A DNA stretch of 64,000 nt, from contig NZ_PKIE01000005.1 of assembly GCF_002860865.1 (NCBI RefSeq), positions 1 to 64,000 of the forward strand. Reading direction: 5' to 3'. The position numbers and the translations under genes were made by a program. This stretch comes from Streptococcus mitis. GTDB lineage: Bacteria > Bacillota > Bacilli > Lactobacillales > Streptococcaceae. Positions within the stretch are counted from its first letter, which is position 1; every line of letters begins with the position of its first letter. The notes beneath the pieces were generated by a model. It saw only the letters and a program-made list of their open reading frames with translations, did no database searches and was not told the origin of the DNA. Below, in pieces: positions 61,149 to 64,000 of the stretch.

Positions 61149-61916
61149 TTATTGCAAATTAACCTTATTTCTCAAAATATAGTAGGTTCCGAGGTAAAAG
61201 ATAGCTATGAAAATGAGTTCTTCAACAATGGCTATACCTGCTCCCATATAGAAATTGTCATTAAGTCCCACAAGTGAATTGACATAGAAATTAGAACTAA
61301 GATTGAAGGAAAGTTCAATAAATCCAATGACGATTTGGATACCAATGTAGGCTGCAACAGCGAGTGCTGTACGGTATTCATTGAAAAGCTGTCCAATGGA
61401 AATAGCCAGGTAGATGCAGAGGATTCCTGAAATGGTATTTAGTAGGAAGGATATACCTGTAAGAAAGATCTGAGGGAGATGTGTTTCTATAAACGGAATC
61501 AAGTCAGAAGTTGCAAACCAATCTGGAGCCGTTAGAGTCAGAACAATAAAAGCACTGATTACTAGTATAGCAGTACTGACAATAGACCAGATAAAGGCCC
61601 CGACTAGTTTAGCTGTGATGATATAGTGCTCAGACACTGGCAAGGTCAAAGTCAGATAGCCTTGGCGGTCATAGACACTTCCTTTGAAGCGTTTAATGAT
61701 TAAGAAAATGGTTGAAATCCCCAGTGTAATCATCAAACCACCAAAGACAGTAGCTAGAAAAATGAGTAGGACAGGTTTGCTTTCTTTGACAGGCAGATTG
61801 TTATAGGTCTGTGCTTGTATCCCGATAAGGGCGGAAAGGGCTAGCACGGCAACGTAGAGGGCTAAATACCACTTGTTAACATTTTTAAATTCGTAGCGAA
61901 CTAAATTCCAAAACAT
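61149..61916 (-). CDS. ABC transporter permease of a GntR-controlled system
   Basis: 255 residues, six membrane helices (ABC-2 type). N-terminal MFWNLVRYEFKNVNKWYLALYV and the RQGYLTLTLPVSEHYIITAKLVGAF loop are typical of YtrC-like permeases. Works with the ATPase just upstream (15 bases). Cargo unknown; YtrGABCDEF-type systems respond to cell-wall antibiotics. Confidence 0.85.
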   Translation of the reverse strand: MFWNLVRYEFKNVNKWYLALYVAVLALSALIGIQAQTYNNLPVKESKPVLLIFLATVFGGLMITLGISTIFLIIKRFKGSVYDRQGYLTLTLPVSEHYIITAKLVGAFIWSIVSTAILVISAFIVLTLTAPDWFATSDLIPFIETHLPQIFLTGISFLLNTISGILCIYLAISIGQLFNEYRTALAVAAYIGIQIVIGFIELSFNLSSNFYVNSLVGLNDNFYMGAGIAIVEELIFIAIFYLGTYYILRNKVNLQ

Positions 61917-61931
61917 AATAATCTCCTTTGC

Positions 61932-62627
61932 TTAGGCCTTAAATTCCTGACGGAAGAGTTGGTCAATGGATTCTCCTGACTCATAGCGAATATCATCTAC
62001 ATTTCCTTGACGGACGACTTTTCCATCTTTGAGGAAGACAATTTCATCTAAGATTGGCTCGATATCAGAAATTAAGTGGGTAGAAATCAAAACGGTAGAA
62101 GTTGGGGAGTAGTTGTTGATAATGGTATTGAGGATATACTCACGGGCTGCTGGATCCACCCCACCAATAGGTTCGTCTAGAACGTAGAGACGAGCATCAC
62201 GGCTCATAACCAAAATCAGTTGTACCTTTTCCTTGTTCCCTTTTGATAATTTCTTGAGACGACTATTTTCATCAATTCCTAGGTCTGCAAGTAGATGATG
62301 GGCGCGTTCAAGATTGAAATCTTTATAGAAGGTCTTGAAGTAGGTTAGGGCTTCTTTGACCTTCATTTGTTCATTGAGATAGGTCGTATCAGGCAAATAA
62401 GCCACGATGGCCTTGGTTGCTGGGCTTGGGTCCATATCGTTGATAAGGACACGTCCTTGATCTGGTTGTAAGAGGCCATTGATTAGTTTAATCAGCGTTG
62501 TTTTCCCTGAGCCGTTTGGCCCAAGGAGACCGACAATTTTTCCAGCTGGAATGTCAAGGGAAACATTTTCAAGGGCTGGGGTTGCTCCATATGATTTGGA
62601 TACATTTTCAAATGCTAGTAATGACAT
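61932..62627 (-). CDS. ABC transporter ATP-binding protein
   Basis: 231 residues. Walker A GPNGSGKTT, signature LSKGNKEKVQLIL, Walker B LYVLDEPIGGVD, H-loop STHLISDIE. Second gene of a GntR-ATPase-permease operon. Confidence 0.9.
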   Translation of the reverse strand: MSLLAFENVSKSYGATPALENVSLDIPAGKIVGLLGPNGSGKTTLIKLINGLLQPDQGRVLINDMDPSPATKAIVAYLPDTTYLNEQMKVKEALTYFKTFYKDFNLERAHHLLADLGIDENSRLKKLSKGNKEKVQLILVMSRDARLYVLDEPIGGVDPAAREYILNTIINNYSPTSTVLISTHLISDIEPILDEIVFLKDGKVVRQGNVDDIRYESGESIDQLFRQEFKA

Positions 62628-62631
62628 AGGC

Positions 62632-62997
62632 TTAAACTCCTTTAATATAATCGCCGACTACGCCTGGTAGTTCTTCTTTTTCATAGCCAAAATGGGTCAT
62701 AGAGGAAACGAAGTGTTCCAATTCTTCTTCCGATAATTGTTTGCGTGATTGGGCGATTAGCTCCTTATCCTCTGTCACAAATCGTCCAGTTGTTCGCTTG
62801 CTGTAGACAAATCCTTCTCGTTCGAGGTCTGACAAGGCTCTTTGGATGGTGTTTGGATTGACACCCGCCTCGCTAGCTAACTCTCTTACGGTTGGAAGTT
62901 GTTGATTGGGTTCCAGTGTATGGGAAACAATCTGAAGCTTGATTTTCTCCATAATCTGTAAATAGATGGGTTTTTTGTTGTCAAATGTCCAGGACAT
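62632..62997 (-). CDS. GntR-family regulator (YtrA-type)
   Basis: 121 residues: N-terminal GntR winged helix (PIYLQIMEKIKLQIVSHTL...LPTVRELASEAGVNPNTIQRALSDLEREGFVYSKRTTGRFV) with a short C-terminal tail, as in YtrA-subfamily regulators. Heads the operon it probably represses; four bases before the ATPase start. Confidence 0.9.
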   Translation of the reverse strand: MSWTFDNKKPIYLQIMEKIKLQIVSHTLEPNQQLPTVRELASEAGVNPNTIQRALSDLEREGFVYSKRTTGRFVTEDKELIAQSRKQLSEEELEHFVSSMTHFGYEKEELPGVVGDYIKGV

Positions 62998-63034
62998 CTT
63001 GGTCTCCTTTCTTTTATCCTTTTGTCTTAATTAA

Positions 63035-63063
63035 ATAATACAACAAAACAAAAAACTTGTCAA
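63035..63063 (-). promoter_or_regulatory. Promoter of the GntR-ABC operon
   Basis: Minus strand TTGACA, 17 bases, TATTAT. Confidence 0.85.
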
Positions 63064-63100
63064 GCAAAAAGAAGAATTGTTTTGGGAATCGTTTAAAAAA

Positions 63101-63109
63101 TGGTATAAT
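63101..63109 (+). promoter_or_regulatory. nrdR promoter (extended -10)
   Basis: TGGTATAAT, 27 bases before ATG 63137; -35 poorly defined. Confidence 0.65.
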
Positions 63110-63136
63110 GAAAAGAAAACGATAAGGAGGGAAAGG

Positions 63137-63610
63137 ATGCGTTGTCCAAAATGTGGGGCTACCAAGTCAAGTGTTATCGATAGTCGCCAAGCAGAAGAAG
63201 GGAACACTATTCGTAGAAGACGTGAGTGCGATGAATGCCAGCACCGTTTTACAACCTACGAACGAGTAGAAGAAAGAACCTTAGTGGTTGTTAAAAAAGA
63301 TGGCACACGGGAACAATTCTCCAGAGATAAAATCTTTAATGGGATTATCCGCTCAGCCCAGAAACGTCCTGTGTCAAGTGATGAAATCAACATGGTAGTC
63401 AATCGTATCGAACAGAAACTCCGTGGTCGAAATGAAAATGAAATTCAAAGTGAGGACATTGGTTCACTCGTCATGGAGGAGTTGGCTGAGTTAGATGAGA
63501 TTACCTATGTACGTTTTGCCAGTGTCTATCGTAGTTTTAAGGATGTCAGTGAGTTAGAGAGCTTGCTCCAACAAATCACCCAGTCCTCTAAAAAGAAAAA
63601 GGAAAGATAA
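63137..63610 (+). CDS. nrdR: Transcriptional repressor NrdR
   Basis: 157 residues. N-terminal zinc ribbon CPKC...CDEC ([22 protein letters not shown]) followed by the ATP-cone ([21 protein letters not shown]). Represses ribonucleotide reductase genes according to dATP/ATP. Start at 63137 after AAGGAGGGAAAGG; the longer frame covers the promoter. One base-spaced before dnaB. Confidence 0.95.
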
Positions 63611-64000
63611 ATGAAGCCAATTGACCGTTTTTCTTATCTAAAGAATAATCGGGTGTCGCAAGATACCTCATCTCTGGTACAGTGCTACCTCCCGATTATC
63701 GGTCAGGAGGCACTGAGCCTTTATCTTTATACAATCAGTTTTTGGGACAATGGCAGAAAAGAATACCTTTTTTCAAGTATTCTCAATCATCTCAACTTTG
63801 GGATGGATAGACTGATAAAATCCTTGAAAATCCTATCTGCTTTCAATCTCTTGACCCTCTATCAAAAGGGGGAGGTTTATCAGCTAGCCCTCCATGCTCC
63901 TCTGTCTAGTCAGGACTTCTTGGAACATTCTGTTTATCGCAGACTTTTGGAGAAAAAGATTGGCGATGCAGCTGTGGAGGATTTGAAAGTTGAGAGTGCT
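63611..64000 (+). CDS. dnaB: Replication initiation/membrane attachment protein DnaB, 5' part
   Basis: 130 codons from ATG 63611 to the window edge (MKPIDRFSYLKNNRVSQDTSSLVQCYLPIIGQEALSLYLY...). The opening matches the Gram-positive DnaB primosome protein, and the nrdR-dnaB order is conserved in streptococci (followed by dnaI). It starts right after the nrdR stop with GGAAAG as part of its ribosome site. The 3' portion is outside the window. Confidence 0.85.
   Translation, partial: MKPIDRFSYLKNNRVSQDTSSLVQCYLPIIGQEALSLYLYTISFWDNGRKEYLFSSILNHLNFGMDRLIKSLKILSAFNLLTLYQKGEVYQLALHAPLSSQDFLEHSVYRRLLEKKIGDAAVEDLKVESA

Overview
The window looks like a chromosome segment of a Mitis-group Streptococcus (S. 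mitis / S. oralis / S. pneumoniae relatives). The evidence is pneumococcus-like gene order (xpt-pbuX, exoA, trp operon, prepilin peptidase, sus sucrose locus, rarA, prmA-rsmE-pepF, aquaporin, lrgAB, nrdR-dnaB), a BOX A-B-B-C repeat at 54313-54512, AGGAGG-type ribosome sites, and low G+C codon use. No database search was possible; gene names rest on recognised motifs, lengths and context.

Layout. 1-10.5 kb: purine salvage (xpt-pbuX) under a guanine riboswitch and probably PurR, exoA, a DUF3290/DUF421 membrane pair, a heterodimeric ABC exporter, and a sugar-transferase/aminotransferase pair. 10.5-18.7 kb: tryptophan synthesis as a stand-alone trpB paralogue with its own tryptophan T-box, followed directly by a second tryptophan T-box and trpEGDCFBA. 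18.6-26 kb: prepilin peptidase (competence), a GNAT acetyltransferase and the sucrose locus susR-T1-T2-X-H, with CcpA-type and LacI-type operators. 26-29.3 kb: an Rrf2 regulator and three oxidoreductase/hydrolase genes, with palindromic operators.

29.4-45.4 kb is an accretion island at a tRNA-Lys(CTT) gene. Five copies of a module (integrase 3' tail or relic, short GCCTT/AAGGC hairpin, then the 3' end of tRNA-Lys) lie at about 29.43, 31.15, 34.25, 35.21 and 45.30 kb. They separate an LtrA-like gene, a relic of a second LtrA gene, a DUF308-like membrane protein with an AI-2E-family transporter, an extra tRNA-Lys, an HdeD-like gene, and an integrative mobilizable element (IME) of about 10.1 kb (35294-45372). 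The IME carries an XRE regulator, a SEC10/PgrA-type LPXTG surface-exclusion protein, an unrecognised 345-aa cargo gene, a sigma-like regulator, two small unknowns or membrane proteins, a TcpA/FtsK-like coupling ATPase that appears split into two overlapping ORFs, a candidate oriT, a MOBT-type relaxase, a DUF771 protein and a tyrosine integrase with an in-frame TAG at codon 13.

45.4-64 kb returns to core genes: 6S RNA, rarA, prmA-rsmE-pepF, an HxlR regulator with a SnoaL-like protein, a frameshifted DUF2785 gene, aquaporin, queCDEF behind a class-I preQ1 riboswitch, trxA, a MarR regulator with paired operators, lrgAB, ABC transporters with a GntR regulator, nrdR and the start of dnaB. The strongest leads are the tRNA-Lys accretion array, the split coupling protein with its linked oriT candidate, the surface-exclusion protein on a mobilizable element, the unknown 345-aa gene, and the T-box-controlled second TrpB.
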